DNA of 64,000 nucleotides, taken from the NCBI GenBank assembly GCA_022768325.1, contig JALEMI010000053.1:1-64000 (forward strand), read 5' to 3'. This DNA comes from Bacteroidales bacterium. GTDB taxonomy: Bacteria; Bacteroidota; Bacteroidia; Bacteroidales; Marinilabiliaceae. Below the pieces are notes generated by a model. The model did no database searches, was not told the DNA's origin, and was given only the letters and a program-made list of their open reading frames with translations. Position 1 is the stretch's first letter. The number at the start of each line of letters is the position of its first letter. Below, one piece after another: positions 24,459-32,973 of this stretch. The translations under genes were made by a program, and so were the position numbers.

Positions 24459-24833
24459 TTACGCGGAAAGCAGTTTTTTTATCTTGCTAAGGAGCAGTTC
24501 AGCATTTATTGGCTTGGGCACGAAATCATTGCACCCCGCCTTTTCCGTTTGCTCACGGTCGCTCTCAAAGGCAAATGCCGTAAGGGCAATTATGGGGGTC
24601 TCCTTGTCCGTTTTCCTTATCTGCTCTGCCGTGGCAAGTCCTCCAAGTCGCGGCATTCGCATATCCATCAGAATAATGTCCACATGATTCGTCCGATACA
24701 TCTCAATGGCTTCCTCACCGTCGTGAGCCCATAACAAGTTGTAATCTTTCCGAAGTATGTATGAGACAAGGAGATAGTTGCTCTCCATGTCTTCTGCCAC
24801 AAGAACTGTTGGCCTGCCTGTCTTTTCTTCCAT
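24459..24833 (-). CDS. stand-alone response-regulator receiver
   Basis: This 124-residue receiver domain has no output domain. Acidic pocket residues sit in VLVAEDMESN, the phosphorylatable Asp is in DIILMDMRMPRLGG, Thr is in PIIALTAFA, and Lys is in FVPKPI. The sequence resembles the receiver modules at the end of hybrid histidine kinases, so it may be a shuttle receiver for an unlinked kinase or a detached hybrid-kinase module. No kinase is encoded nearby. It lies between the U32 gene and the carboxynorspermidine dehydrogenase gene. Confidence 0.9.
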   Translation of the reverse strand: MEEKTGRPTVLVAEDMESNYLLVSYILRKDYNLLWAHDGEEAIEMYRTNHVDIILMDMRMPRLGGLATAEQIRKTDKETPIIALTAFAFESDREQTEKAGCNDFVPKPINAELLLSKIKKLLSA

Positions 24834-24846
24834 TTATACGTATAAA
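24833..24846. promoter_or_regulatory. 14-bp perfect palindrome at the receiver gene start
   Basis: TTTATACGTATAAA directly precedes, and by one base overlaps, the receiver start codon. A GGGGC..GCCC hairpin follows upstream at about 24855-24875. It could be an operator or part of a leader structure, but a single AT-rich palindrome is weak evidence. Confidence 0.3.
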
Positions 24847-24900
24847 TTCCACCTGGGCTTCATGCCCCAAAGGCTAATTACGTAAATATACAACTTTTTA

Positions 24901-26157
24901 CTAATCCGTCACAAGGGCAGCGTCAACAATTTTATACACTTTGTCGTTCAAACGGACACGTCCGCTCGTCGGGATGGCGACCAACTGCCCTTTTTCGGCC
25001 TTTTCTACCTCCTGACGTGCATCGTCGCAGATGCTGACGACTTCTTGCTCCACAACTCCCGACGTTGGGCCCAAGACTACTATTCGCTCCCCCACGCTGA
25101 CGCCATCTGTCTCCAGTCTCAACTCCATTACGCCAATTTTCTTGAAATAGTTGGTGACTTTGCCAAGATATACTTTCTTCTTCGTCGCCTTGTTGCCATT
25201 GATGTCGTTCCATTCGCCCATGGTCTTGCCGAGGTAGTAACCACCCCAAAAGCCACGGTTGAAGACCTCGGTCAACCGGTCGTCGCACTCTTGCACCAGA
25301 GCCGGGCCAAACGTCCCGTCCGCCACGGCGTTCGCCGCTTTGTCATAACATTCGCATACCGTCTTGACATAGTCCGCCGACCGCGCGCGTCCCTCAATCT
25401 TGAAGACTTTTACGCCTGCTGCAATCATCTTGTCCATGAAGCCTATGGTCTTAAGGTCTTTAGGCGACATTATATATTTGCCGTCCACCTCAAGCTCAAT
25501 GTCCGAGTCGGTGTCACGCACGGTATATCGCCTACGGCATACCTGAAGGCATGCCCCACGATTGGCCGATGCTGCCATGTTGTCAAGGCTCAGGTAACAC
25601 TTGCCCGAGACGGCCATGCACAACGCCCCGTGAGCAAACATCTCCACTCGGACAAGCTCGCCCTTAGGTCCACAAAGATGCTCACGTTCAATGCGTTCCG
25701 TAATGGCACGTACCTGCTCCAAGTTAAGCTCACGCGCAAGGACAACAACGTCGGCATATTGGCTATAAAACTTCAACGCCTCATAATTGCTTACGTTGCA
25801 TTGTGTCGAGATGTGGACTTCAACTCCAACAGACCGCGCGTAGGTAATCACGGCAATGTCGGACGCAATTACGGCCGTGATTCCATTTTCCTTTGCCGCG
25901 TCGACAATGCGCTTCATCAGCTCCATCTCGCCGTCGTATATCACGGTGTTGACGGTGAGGTAGGTCTTAAGGTTATGCTCTTTTGCGATGGACGATATTG
26001 TGCGCAAGTCGTCGAACGTGAAGTTGTTGCTCGACCGCGAGCGCATATTCAGCTTCTCAATGCCAAAATAAACCGAGTCGGCATGCCCCTGTATTGCGGC
26101 CATGAGCGACTCATACGACCCCACGGGGGCCATTATCTCAAGATCTTCCCTTTTCAT
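24901..26157 (-). CDS. U32 family protein (TrhP-like tRNA hydroxylation factor or related)
   Basis: This 418-residue U32 "peptidase" family protein starts LEIMAPVGSYESLMAAIQ and has the family's four-cysteine set: ALCMAVSGKCYLS and NRGACLQVCRRRY. In characterised members (TrhP, RlhA, UbiU/V) these bind a 4Fe-4S cluster and support prephenate-dependent hydroxylation of tRNA or rRNA, or of ubiquinone precursors. The single-domain size is closest to TrhP, which forms 5-hydroxyuridine at tRNA position 34. The ATG overlaps the stop of the LtaS-like gene by 4 bases. Peptidase activity is unlikely from current family knowledge. Confidence 0.87.
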   Translation of the reverse strand: MKREDLEIMAPVGSYESLMAAIQGHADSVYFGIEKLNMRSRSSNNFTFDDLRTISSIAKEHNLKTYLTVNTVIYDGEMELMKRIVDAAKENGITAVIASDIAVITYARSVGVEVHISTQCNVSNYEALKFYSQYADVVVLARELNLEQVRAITERIEREHLCGPKGELVRVEMFAHGALCMAVSGKCYLSLDNMAASANRGACLQVCRRRYTVRDTDSDIELEVDGKYIMSPKDLKTIGFMDKMIAAGVKVFKIEGRARSADYVKTVCECYDKAANAVADGTFGPALVQECDDRLTEVFNRGFWGGYYLGKTMGEWNDINGNKATKKKVYLGKVTNYFKKIGVMELRLETDGVSVGERIVVLGPTSGVVEQEVVSICDDARQEVEKAEKGQLVAIPTSGRVRLNDKVYKIVDAALVTD

Positions 26158-28034
26158 CGTGTATGAAAATCTGCGGCGACTTTTTGGAGGTAAGCCTTAC
26201 CGCTTATGGTGTCGGCATTTGCCGAGCTGTCGTCAATTCGGATGTACGATTTCATCTGGTTGTCGTAGACCTGATAGTTGTCGGGCGTGACGTATCCAAA
26301 GCCATCGCTAAAGTCGAAGAATGCATAGCTCTTGACCGTGGGGGCGAGAAGGTTTTTGCTGAATGTGAACCCTTCGGAGCCAATGCCCAATTGCCCGAGC
26401 AGTGTGGCGCAGATGTCGGTCTGTGCCCCGTATGTCGTCACCATCGAGTCCCGAACAGCCAATGCGCCTCCCGCCATTATCAGCGGGATGTTGAACTTAC
26501 GCCTGTCGGTCTCGCCAACGTTATCAGGTCCCGGGTGTCCATGGTCAGCCACGAATACGAAGACCGTCTTGTCCCACCAGCTCTTCCCTCGCGCCTCGCG
26601 CATGAAGCGGCCAAGACATGAGTCGGTGTAATACATCGAGTTAAGATAGTCGTCGGTCATCTTCCGCCCCATCGGGACGGTGTATGGCTCATGACTGCTG
26701 AGCGTGAAGAAGAAGTCAAAAAACGGCTGAGCCTGATTGTCCATCGTCTCCAGCAGCCTGTCAAAAACGTATTGGTCATGCGCTCCCCATTTATCGCCCA
26801 TCTGGTCGCTCGAGAAGTCGTCTTGGGTTATCACTTTGTCAAAACCGTTCTGCGTCACCAACGAGTTGAAATTGTTGAAGTTGATGTCGCCGCCATACAG
26901 GAATGTCTGACTCATATATCCGTTCTCGCGCAGTCGTTTCGCAAGCGACGGCAAGTTCTGGGTCTTTTGCGGGAATTGTATGATGCGGATTGTCGGGAGG
27001 CTCGGGTATCCGTTCATGACGGCCAAGAGGCCTTTTCCCGACCTGTCTGCCGAAGCAAAAAAGTTGTTGAAATACAGGCCCGTATGCCTAATTGAGTCAA
27101 GACATGGTGTCGCGTTAGCGCCTCCCAAATACTCAATCCCGTGGGCCGAGAAGCTCTCAAGCAATATGACGACTATGTTCGGCCTCTCGCAATTGAATAT
27201 CTTGGGACACGTGTCTTGCCGAGCCATGAGGCTCTCAAATCGTTCTTCCATCACGTCTTCCGACATGAATGAGTACTTTATGTCAGCCTGTTTCGCCCGT
27301 TTTGTCGAGTACATGAAGTTCCATATCGGGTTCACGCACACGTGGTTAGCAAATACGCTCTGCGAGAAATATGCGTTGCCCGTGTTCAATGGGGCCAATC
27401 CTACTCCGCCCCTCACGGGTATTATCATCAGCCCTCCAACAATGAGGGACAAGATGGTCGCCACAATTTTCGACCCCAAGGCCTCACCCTTCAGATTCTC
27501 ATCGCCACACCCCGCCAGGCGCATGGCCAGCTTACCCATCATTATGGACAGGCCGCAGAATACGGAGCCAACAATCAGGCCTATTACGATATACAGTATT
27601 TCAAACCACGTCTCTACCGATGCGAATAACAAGCCCGGTCGATCCGCCAACATCATGAGCGATGCCGCATCCACATGATGCCCCCACGCCTTATAGGTTA
27701 TGGCCTCCGCAGGAAGCAAAAAAGCGAATATCGCGCCAAAGACACCGACAACGACGTTCATCACGCCCAATATCCGCCTCATCCTGACAAACGGACTGAA
27801 TATGGCCACGACAACACACGTCAATATCGCAAAGTATCCCCAGATGCTGACGTCAAATATCACGCCATGACCCAACGCTTGGAATAGCCCACCTACCCCT
27901 TCGTCAATGGCCTTGACCGAGTTCACGGCCATGAAGACTATTCGTTGCGAGAAAAAGAGTATTAACCAGAACACCAAGTTCGCTATCAGGGTGAATATCA
28001 ATGCCCTGACCTTGGCAAAAAAACTATATGACAT
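26154..28034 (-). CDS. LtaS-like phosphoglycerol transferase/sulfatase-fold membrane protein
   Basis: The 626-residue protein has about five N-terminal membrane helices (first ~220 residues) and a large extracytoplasmic alkaline-phosphatase-fold domain. Expected metal residues appear in VVILLESFSAHG and FVADHGHPGPDN. The nucleophile region reads FFASADRSGKGLL, with Ser at or near the Thr usual in Gram-positive LtaS. Bacteroidetes members are often named LTA synthase family or sulfatase, and probably transfer phosphoglycerol or phosphoethanolamine groups to envelope glycans. It starts 18 bases after porQ and overlaps the U32 gene, giving a porQ-ltaS-like-U32 unit. Confidence 0.87.
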   Translation of the reverse strand: MSYSFFAKVRALIFTLIANLVFWLILFFSQRIVFMAVNSVKAIDEGVGGLFQALGHGVIFDVSIWGYFAILTCVVVAIFSPFVRMRRILGVMNVVVGVFGAIFAFLLPAEAITYKAWGHHVDAASLMMLADRPGLLFASVETWFEILYIVIGLIVGSVFCGLSIMMGKLAMRLAGCGDENLKGEALGSKIVATILSLIVGGLMIIPVRGGVGLAPLNTGNAYFSQSVFANHVCVNPIWNFMYSTKRAKQADIKYSFMSEDVMEERFESLMARQDTCPKIFNCERPNIVVILLESFSAHGIEYLGGANATPCLDSIRHTGLYFNNFFASADRSGKGLLAVMNGYPSLPTIRIIQFPQKTQNLPSLAKRLRENGYMSQTFLYGGDINFNNFNSLVTQNGFDKVITQDDFSSDQMGDKWGAHDQYVFDRLLETMDNQAQPFFDFFFTLSSHEPYTVPMGRKMTDDYLNSMYYTDSCLGRFMREARGKSWWDKTVFVFVADHGHPGPDNVGETDRRKFNIPLIMAGGALAVRDSMVTTYGAQTDICATLLGQLGIGSEGFTFSKNLLAPTVKSYAFFDFSDGFGYVTPDNYQVYDNQMKSYIRIDDSSANADTISGKAYLQKVAADFHTR

Positions 28035-28052
28035 TTGTGTGTGTTGAATTTG

Positions 28053-29090
28053 CTATCGTTTCACCCATCTGCGCCAATTCGTCGCAATGGTAATGCTGTT
28101 TAACGAGCCGGAGACGTGGTATCGGCAATGCGCGTACTGGATGTCAATCTTTGCAACATGAAGTCCCGCACCCCAGGCGAAACCCGCCATCCCTCCTGCA
28201 TCCGAGGCGGTCAGCTCTCTTCGTCTTCGGTGGTCATATCCCATTGTTACGTAAAACGCACGGACGGGCACAAATTCCAAGCCTATTAGGGTGTGTCGCA
28301 AAATGTTGTCTCCAACATTTAGGCTCTTGTCTCGCTTTGGCGAGAGGTCCCATTGCGTAAGGTCTTTCACGGTCAGCAAAACCCTAAAGGGCGCATGAAG
28401 CGGCTTATACGATAGTCCCGCCTTTACGTCAATAGGCAGAGGGCGGCTGGCTTCGTCTTCAGAATACTTCTTCACGACACCGCCCGCATTGTTCACCGTG
28501 ACGGCCACGTTTAGCCTCCCTTCTACAAATGAAAGTGTCGCACCCATGTCCATGGCAATCGCAAAGGCCGTATAGTCAGCCATTTTGCTGTATATGGGTT
28601 TAAATGTCGCGCCAAGTCTTAACCATGGAGCCAATGTCTTCGCGTAACTGAGGTACAACGCCCCTTCGTTTGCCACGAATTGCCCCATCTCCGCACCAGT
28701 CTCGTCTCTTCGCACAAAGTCTCCATATCCCGCGTATAAAAGCCCCACCGCAAAGGTCCCGACCCCGCCCACGTTAAAGGCGTAGGCGGCCGAGGCATAT
28801 TTAATGCCTTCCGTCACGGGCATGACGCTCAGGGATATTTCACCCCCAACGCTGTCGGCAACAGATGATGGGTTGTGGAAAATAAGCGACGAACTGCTTA
28901 CGCCAGGCGCAATATGCATTCCTCCCGAACCTACAAGGCGGCTCACCTGCGGCACGTCAAGGAAGCCCATTTCTGCCCCCATGCGCACTTGAGCCGCGCA
29001 GTCCGCAAGGCAGATTAATTGCGACGACATCGCTATTATTAATGACATAGCGGCCCTGAACACACGACGGGCCAATAGCTTTTTTCGCAT
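28053..29090 (-). CDS. porQ: type IX secretion system protein PorQ
   Basis: This 345-residue outer-membrane beta-barrel protein has a signal peptide (AMSLIIAMSSQLICLADCAAQ). The mature start is typical of PorQ (FLDVPQVSRLVGSGG.. followed by IFHNPSSV), then alternating beta strands (YASAAYAFNVGGVGTFAVGLLYAGYGDF broken into strands), ending in a basic aromatic C-terminus. PorQ attaches to the PorU-PorV sortase complex side of the type IX system. I chose the ATG at 29090, where the signal peptide begins; 41 codons of open frame upstream look non-coding. Start at an internal Met (MSLII) is possible. The divergent neighbour is a MATE exporter. Confidence 0.87.
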   Translation of the reverse strand: MRKKLLARRVFRAAMSLIIAMSSQLICLADCAAQVRMGAEMGFLDVPQVSRLVGSGGMHIAPGVSSSSLIFHNPSSVADSVGGEISLSVMPVTEGIKYASAAYAFNVGGVGTFAVGLLYAGYGDFVRRDETGAEMGQFVANEGALYLSYAKTLAPWLRLGATFKPIYSKMADYTAFAIAMDMGATLSFVEGRLNVAVTVNNAGGVVKKYSEDEASRPLPIDVKAGLSYKPLHAPFRVLLTVKDLTQWDLSPKRDKSLNVGDNILRHTLIGLEFVPVRAFYVTMGYDHRRRRELTASDAGGMAGFAWGAGLHVAKIDIQYAHCRYHVSGSLNSITIATNWRRWVKR

Positions 29091-29212
29091 AACGCAAAAA
29101 TAGTGCAATTCTGACAACTTACATTTCCCATACCCCCTAATGAGGTCCGCAACTATCAGTTTCTTCGCCAAATAGGCTTTCCTTACTCTCGTTTCGCTAT
29201 CTTCGCATCGCA

Positions 29213-30535
29213 ATGAGCGACTTCAACGGCCCCGCGCTCAATAAGGAAATCGCGCGGCTCACTTTCCCAAACATCATTTCCAACATCACCATTCCGCTAA
29301 TGGGAATGGCGGATGTCGCCATAGCCGGCCATGTCGGGGGCGATGTGGCAATCGGCGGCCTGACCATCGGAACGACCATTTTCAACATGATTTATTGGAA
29401 TTGCTCGTTTCTGCGCATGGCCGGCAGTGGTGTCACGGCCCAAAACTTCGGGGCAAAGCGGCACGACGAGTGCGCGGCCACTCTCATCCGTATCGTTTCC
29501 ATCGCCCTCGCAATCAGCATACTGCTCATCGCTTTCCGAAGCCCAATATGCAATCTCTCTCTCGATTTCATCGGCGGGACACAAGGCTCTTCCCTCAGCG
29601 CACGGCAATACGTGATGGCGCGGTTCTGGGCAGTCCCTGCGTCTGTTACGCTTTTCGCCCTTACGGGTTGGCTCATCGGGATGCAATGTCCGCATATCCC
29701 AATGCTCGTCGCCATCGCCTGTAACTTGGTGAATGTCAGTGTCTCATATTTCCTCGCCGTCAACAAAGGGCTGGGCATCGAGGGTGTGGCGTGGGGCACT
29801 GTCGTCGCGCAATATTTTGGACTTCTTCTCACGCTGTCCCTCATCGTCATGAGGTTCAGAAGGGTCATCGCCTGCGCCTCGCGCAATGCGGTCCTTAGGC
29901 GAAACGAGATTGCCAAGCTGCTCAACGTGAATCGGGATATTTTCCTCCGTACGCTATGTCTCGTTGCGGTCTTTACCTCTTTCACTTCATTCTCAGCAAG
30001 TTTCGGCGAACAAGCCCTCGCCGCCAATGCCCTCATTCTCCAGTTCTTCACTCTCTTCAGCTACATGACCGATGGTCTTGCCTATGCTGCGGAAAGCCTC
30101 ATTGGCAGGCTCTTAGGCGAGGGCAATCACGCGCTCCTCCGTTTGGCCGTAAGGCGTATCACGTTCGCCGGCTTTCTCACGGCCACTCTTTACACGCTCG
30201 CCTTCACTTTCGGCTGGAGTACCATTTTCACGTGGTTCAGCCCCTCACCGTCCACAATCGATGCGGCGGGAGAATGCATCGGCTGGGCCATAGCCATCCC
30301 TTTCTGCTGCTTTTTCGCTTTCATAGCGGACGGCGTGATGATTGGCGCCACCCAAGGGACGGCTATGCGGAATACCATGGCCGCATCTACCCTCCTTTTC
30401 TTCGCTACTTTCTTCTTGTTGCGCCCTGTCCTCGGGGTTAACGCTTTGTGGCTTGCCTTCACTATTTATATGGTCGCAAGGGGTGTTCTCCTTTTGCCCT
30501 CCGTCCTGACCCTTTGCAACGGCAAGGTCAAGTGA
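29213..30535 (+). CDS. MATE family efflux transporter (DinF-like)
   Basis: This 440-residue protein has about 12 membrane helices and MATE family features: an N-terminal IARLTFPNIISNITIPLMGMAD, then GGVAIG-type turns, MAGSGVTAQNFGA, and a repeat of the same pattern in the second half (TDGLAYAAESLIGRLLGEG). MATE exporters move cationic compounds outward in exchange for Na+ or H+. The length and the DVAIAGH segment fit the DinF subgroup. It is divergent from porQ with about 120 bases between. The substrate cannot be told. Confidence 0.92.
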   Translation: MSDFNGPALNKEIARLTFPNIISNITIPLMGMADVAIAGHVGGDVAIGGLTIGTTIFNMIYWNCSFLRMAGSGVTAQNFGAKRHDECAATLIRIVSIALAISILLIAFRSPICNLSLDFIGGTQGSSLSARQYVMARFWAVPASVTLFALTGWLIGMQCPHIPMLVAIACNLVNVSVSYFLAVNKGLGIEGVAWGTVVAQYFGLLLTLSLIVMRFRRVIACASRNAVLRRNEIAKLLNVNRDIFLRTLCLVAVFTSFTSFSASFGEQALAANALILQFFTLFSYMTDGLAYAAESLIGRLLGEGNHALLRLAVRRITFAGFLTATLYTLAFTFGWSTIFTWFSPSPSTIDAAGECIGWAIAIPFCCFFAFIADGVMIGATQGTAMRNTMAASTLLFFATFFLLRPVLGVNALWLAFTIYMVARGVLLLPSVLTLCNGKVK

Positions 30536-30625
30536 CAAGTGTATCCCCAAAAACCTTCATACTTTTTGAACTAATGCGCACAATAATTACACCCAATTAA
30601 ATGCTTAACAAGACATATATTTTCA

Positions 30626-30633
30626 TAATTTTG
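30626..30633 (+). promoter_or_regulatory. -7 element (TAATTTTG) of the M23/DivIC cluster
   Basis: TAATTTTG fits TAnnTTTG and would give a leader of about 45 bases. The leader contains a GGGGC-tttaat-GCCCC hairpin (30652-30667). No clear -33 box is seen. Confidence 0.5.
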
Positions 30634-30683
30634 CAGCAATTCCCCAACTTCGGGGCTTTAATGCCCCATAAAATCCATTCACA

Positions 30684-31658
30684 ATGCCGAGCAAGCACTA
30701 CAAATACGACCCCGACACGCTCAGTTACAAAGAGGTTCACAAAGGCGTCAATTATTACCTGAAGCGCACCCTCTTCCACTTGTCTTTCGGAGCCGTCGTC
30801 TCCGTAGGCCTGTTCTTCGCATATATCTACATCTTCGACAGCCCTAAGGAAAAACGCCTCAAGAGAGAGCAACACGAGCTCCTCGCGCAATACGAGCAGA
30901 TGAGCCAACGTCTCTCACAAATCGAGGAGGTCCTCGAAGACATCCACGTCCGCGACGAGAATATTTACCGAGTAATTTACGAGGCCGACTCCATCCCCGT
31001 ATCCGTCCGCAAGGCCGGCTTCGGCGGTCTCAATAGGTACAAGGACATTTACAACCTGCCAAGCTCCGACCTCATTGTCGAGACCGCTAAAAAACTCGAC
31101 ATCGTCTCGCGACAGCTCTACGTCCAAAGCAAGTCCTTCGACGAGATTATTGGCCTCGTCAACAAAAACAACGAGATGCTCCGACGCATCCCGGCCATAA
31201 TGCCCATCAACAATAAAGACCTCACAAGAACCGCCTCCGGCTGGGGCTGGCGAATCCACCCAGTTTACAAAATCAAGCGATTCCACGAAGGCATGGATTT
31301 CTCCGCCCCCACAGGCACAGAGATCTACGCCACGGGCGACGGCACTGTCGCAGCCGCCGTGTCCAGCTATTCCGGCTACGGCAAGCACGTCAAAATCGAC
31401 CACGGCTTCGGCTACGTCAGCCTCTACGCCCACATGAGCAAGTTCAACGTCAAGGTCGGTCAAAAGGTAAAACGAGGCGACATCATCGGCTATGTCGGCA
31501 GCACGGGCATCAGCACAGGCCCCCACCTCCACTACGAGGTCATCAAGAAAGGCCAAAAGGTCAACCCTCAACTCTATTACTTCCAAGAGGACCTCGATGC
31601 CGACGACTACGAGCGCATGATCGAGATCTCCACCAACAGCAATAGGACGTTCGACTAA
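30684..31658 (+). CDS. membrane-anchored M23 metallopeptidase
   Basis: The 324-residue protein has a short cytoplasmic start, one membrane helix (LSFGAVVSVGLFFAYIYIF), a coiled coil (about 50-95, LAQYEQMSQRLSQIEEVLED) and a periplasmic LytM domain. Zinc ligands are intact: HEGMDFS (HxxxD) and HLHYE (HxH). This build (anchor, coiled coil, LytM) is that of peptidoglycan endopeptidases working in elongation or division. The next genes are a DivIC/FtsB-type division protein (13 bases away) and a small membrane protein, so a septal role is plausible. Confidence 0.93.
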   Translation: MPSKHYKYDPDTLSYKEVHKGVNYYLKRTLFHLSFGAVVSVGLFFAYIYIFDSPKEKRLKREQHELLAQYEQMSQRLSQIEEVLEDIHVRDENIYRVIYEADSIPVSVRKAGFGGLNRYKDIYNLPSSDLIVETAKKLDIVSRQLYVQSKSFDEIIGLVNKNNEMLRRIPAIMPINNKDLTRTASGWGWRIHPVYKIKRFHEGMDFSAPTGTEIYATGDGTVAAAVSSYSGYGKHVKIDHGFGYVSLYAHMSKFNVKVGQKVKRGDIIGYVGSTGISTGPHLHYEVIKKGQKVNPQLYYFQEDLDADDYERMIEISTNSNRTFD

Positions 31659-31671
31659 AAAACGCACGCCC

Positions 31672-31977
31672 ATGCAACTACCACAAAACGACCTCAAGGA
31701 GACTTTCGCCACGCTCCTCCGCAACAAGTTTGTCGTGGCATCGCTCATCTTCCTAACCTGGATCACCTTCTTCGACGAGGACAACCTCATTAACAAGCAA
31801 GCCTACGCCAGCAAAATAGCGCAACTCGAAGAAGAGAAGCAGACTCTCGCCAACGACATCAAACAAGACCAACGTAAAATGGACGAACTGCGCAACAACA
31901 GGGAGTCCCTCGAAAAGTTCGCTCGCGAAGAGTATTTCATGAAAAAGAACAACGAGACCATATTCATCATAAAATGA
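31672..31977 (+). CDS. septum formation initiator family protein (FtsB/DivIC-like)
   Basis: This 101-residue protein has a short cytoplasmic start, one membrane helix (FVVASLIFLTWITFF) and a periplasmic coiled coil (YASKIAQLEEEKQTLANDIK), ending in the ARE(E)YFMKK segment typical of the family. FtsB/DivIC proteins join FtsL and FtsQ and trigger septal synthesis. It overlaps the next gene by 4 bases and follows the membrane-anchored M23 peptidase. Confidence 0.88.
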   Translation: MQLPQNDLKETFATLLRNKFVVASLIFLTWITFFDEDNLINKQAYASKIAQLEEEKQTLANDIKQDQRKMDELRNNRESLEKFAREEYFMKKNNETIFIIK

Positions 31978-32288
31978 TGAAAACCACTGACATCCTGACC
32001 CTTATCGCCATGACTGCCGGGGTCCTCGGCGCCCTCACCTACTCTCTCGATGGCTATTGGGGTTGGGTATTTCTCCTCGCAAGCGGCCTCATCCTCTTCT
32101 TCGTCCGCCTCAACCACAGGATGCGCGAGAAGGACTTCAAGACCAGGCGGATTTACAGCATCCTCATGTTCAGCTCCGCCTCGCTCTGCACCAGCGCCTA
32201 TCTCATGATGGAACAAAAGCAATTTTGGCTCGTCCCGCTCATGGTTTCTGCCGTCCTCGAGTTTTATTGCAGCGTCCGCGCCAAGTGA
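31974..32288 (+). CDS. small membrane protein of unknown function
   Basis: I do not recognise a family. The 104-residue protein has about four hydrophobic segments (ILTLIAMTAGVLGALTYSL, GWVFLLASGLILFFVRL, IYSILMFSSASLCTSAYLM, FWLVPLMVSAVLEFYCSV) with basic loops between, consistent with an inner-membrane protein. Its start overlaps the DivIC gene stop by 4 bases, so it is translationally coupled to a division gene and may assist envelope synthesis. Confidence 0.75.
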   Translation: MMKTTDILTLIAMTAGVLGALTYSLDGYWGWVFLLASGLILFFVRLNHRMREKDFKTRRIYSILMFSSASLCTSAYLMMEQKQFWLVPLMVSAVLEFYCSVRAK

Positions 32289-32318
32289 CGCAATCCAACG
32301 AAATGCAACCCAAAAATC

Positions 32319-32350
32319 TTTGTTTTATTGACTGTTAGGTATTAACTTTG
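32319..32350 (+). promoter_or_regulatory. promoter of the HU gene
   Basis: TTTG (32319-32322), a 20-bp spacer and TAACTTTG (32343-32350) match the Bacteroidetes -33/-7 consensus well. It is the clearest promoter in the window. The leader would be about 68 bases. Confidence 0.7.
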
Positions 32351-32425
32351 CGCCGTTTTAGGGTCACTTGCGGCTCTACTAAGAGCAGAACATAGAAAAA
32401 AACATAACAACATAAATTTCCAGAG

Positions 32426-32719
32426 ATGACTAAAGCAGACATCGTCAACGAGATTGCCAAAAGCACCGGGGTCGAGAAGGCAGCCGTCCAACAAACAGTT
32501 GAAGCGTTCATGGATGCAATCAAGACCTCTCTCGTCAATGGTGAGAGCGTTTTCCTCCGTGGCTTCGGCAGCTTCATCACGCGTACCCGCGCTCAGAAGA
32601 CAGCCCGCAACATTACTAAAGGAACGGCCATCGTCATTCCGGAGCATTCTATCCCGTCCTTCAAACCCGCTAAGGTCTTCATGAACGAGGTGAAGGACAG
32701 CAAAAATACCAAGAAGTAA
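32426..32719 (+). CDS. HU/IHF family DNA-binding protein
   Basis: The 97-residue protein starts MTKADIVNEIAKSTGVEK. It has the core VFLRGFGSF and the arm region TRTRAQKTARNITKGTAIVIPEHSIPSF with the Pro that intercalates DNA. HU proteins bend and compact DNA. A short Lys-rich tail follows the normal end. It has its own strong promoter and is followed 36 bases later by the mS38-like gene. Confidence 0.96.
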   Translation: MTKADIVNEIAKSTGVEKAAVQQTVEAFMDAIKTSLVNGESVFLRGFGSFITRTRAQKTARNITKGTAIVIPEHSIPSFKPAKVFMNEVKDSKNTKK

Positions 32720-32755
32720 ACTTATTGTCTAACCCCTTTAAAAACCTTTTTTGCC

Positions 32756-32842
32756 ATGCCAAGCGGAAAAAAAAGGAAGCGTCATAAGATGGCGACCCAC
32801 AAGCGCAAAAAGAGACTGAGAAAGAACAGGCACAAGCACTAA
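32756..32842 (+). CDS. 28-residue basic protein, AURKAIP1/COX24 (mS38)-like
   Basis: A very short frame encodes a protein of which about half the residues are Lys, Arg or His (MPSGKKRKRHKMATHKRKKR then LRKNRHKH). This pattern is the conserved AURKAIP1/COX24 domain found in Bacteroidetes, related to mitochondrial small-subunit protein mS38, so it is probably a ribosome-associated peptide. It lies between HU and rng, its usual place in this phylum, and before a terminator. Too short for many gene callers. Confidence 0.8.
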   Translation: MPSGKKRKRHKMATHKRKKRLRKNRHKH

Positions 32843-32904
32843 TCTGCTTTCCTGAACAGACTTAATCTTGAGCCACACCGCATAAATCGACAGTGCGGCA
32901 CAAC

Positions 32905-32945
32905 AAACAGAAAGCACCCACAAATTTGCTTTCTGTTTGCTTTAT
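32905..32945 (+). terminator. intrinsic terminator after HU and the mS38-like gene
   Basis: AAACAGAAAGCA pairs with TGCTTTCTGTTT (12 bp, perfect) around a 10-base loop and is followed by a T-rich tail. It lies 29 bases before the GTG start of rng, whose leader it may also affect. Confidence 0.75.
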
Positions 32946-32973
32946 TACTAAGTTCTTTGAAAATTTGAGTATC

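Noticed and set aside
28900..29300. Replication origin at the minus-to-plus switch in gene direction
   Set aside because: No dnaA, DnaA-box cluster or AT-rich unwinding region is visible between porQ and the MATE gene.
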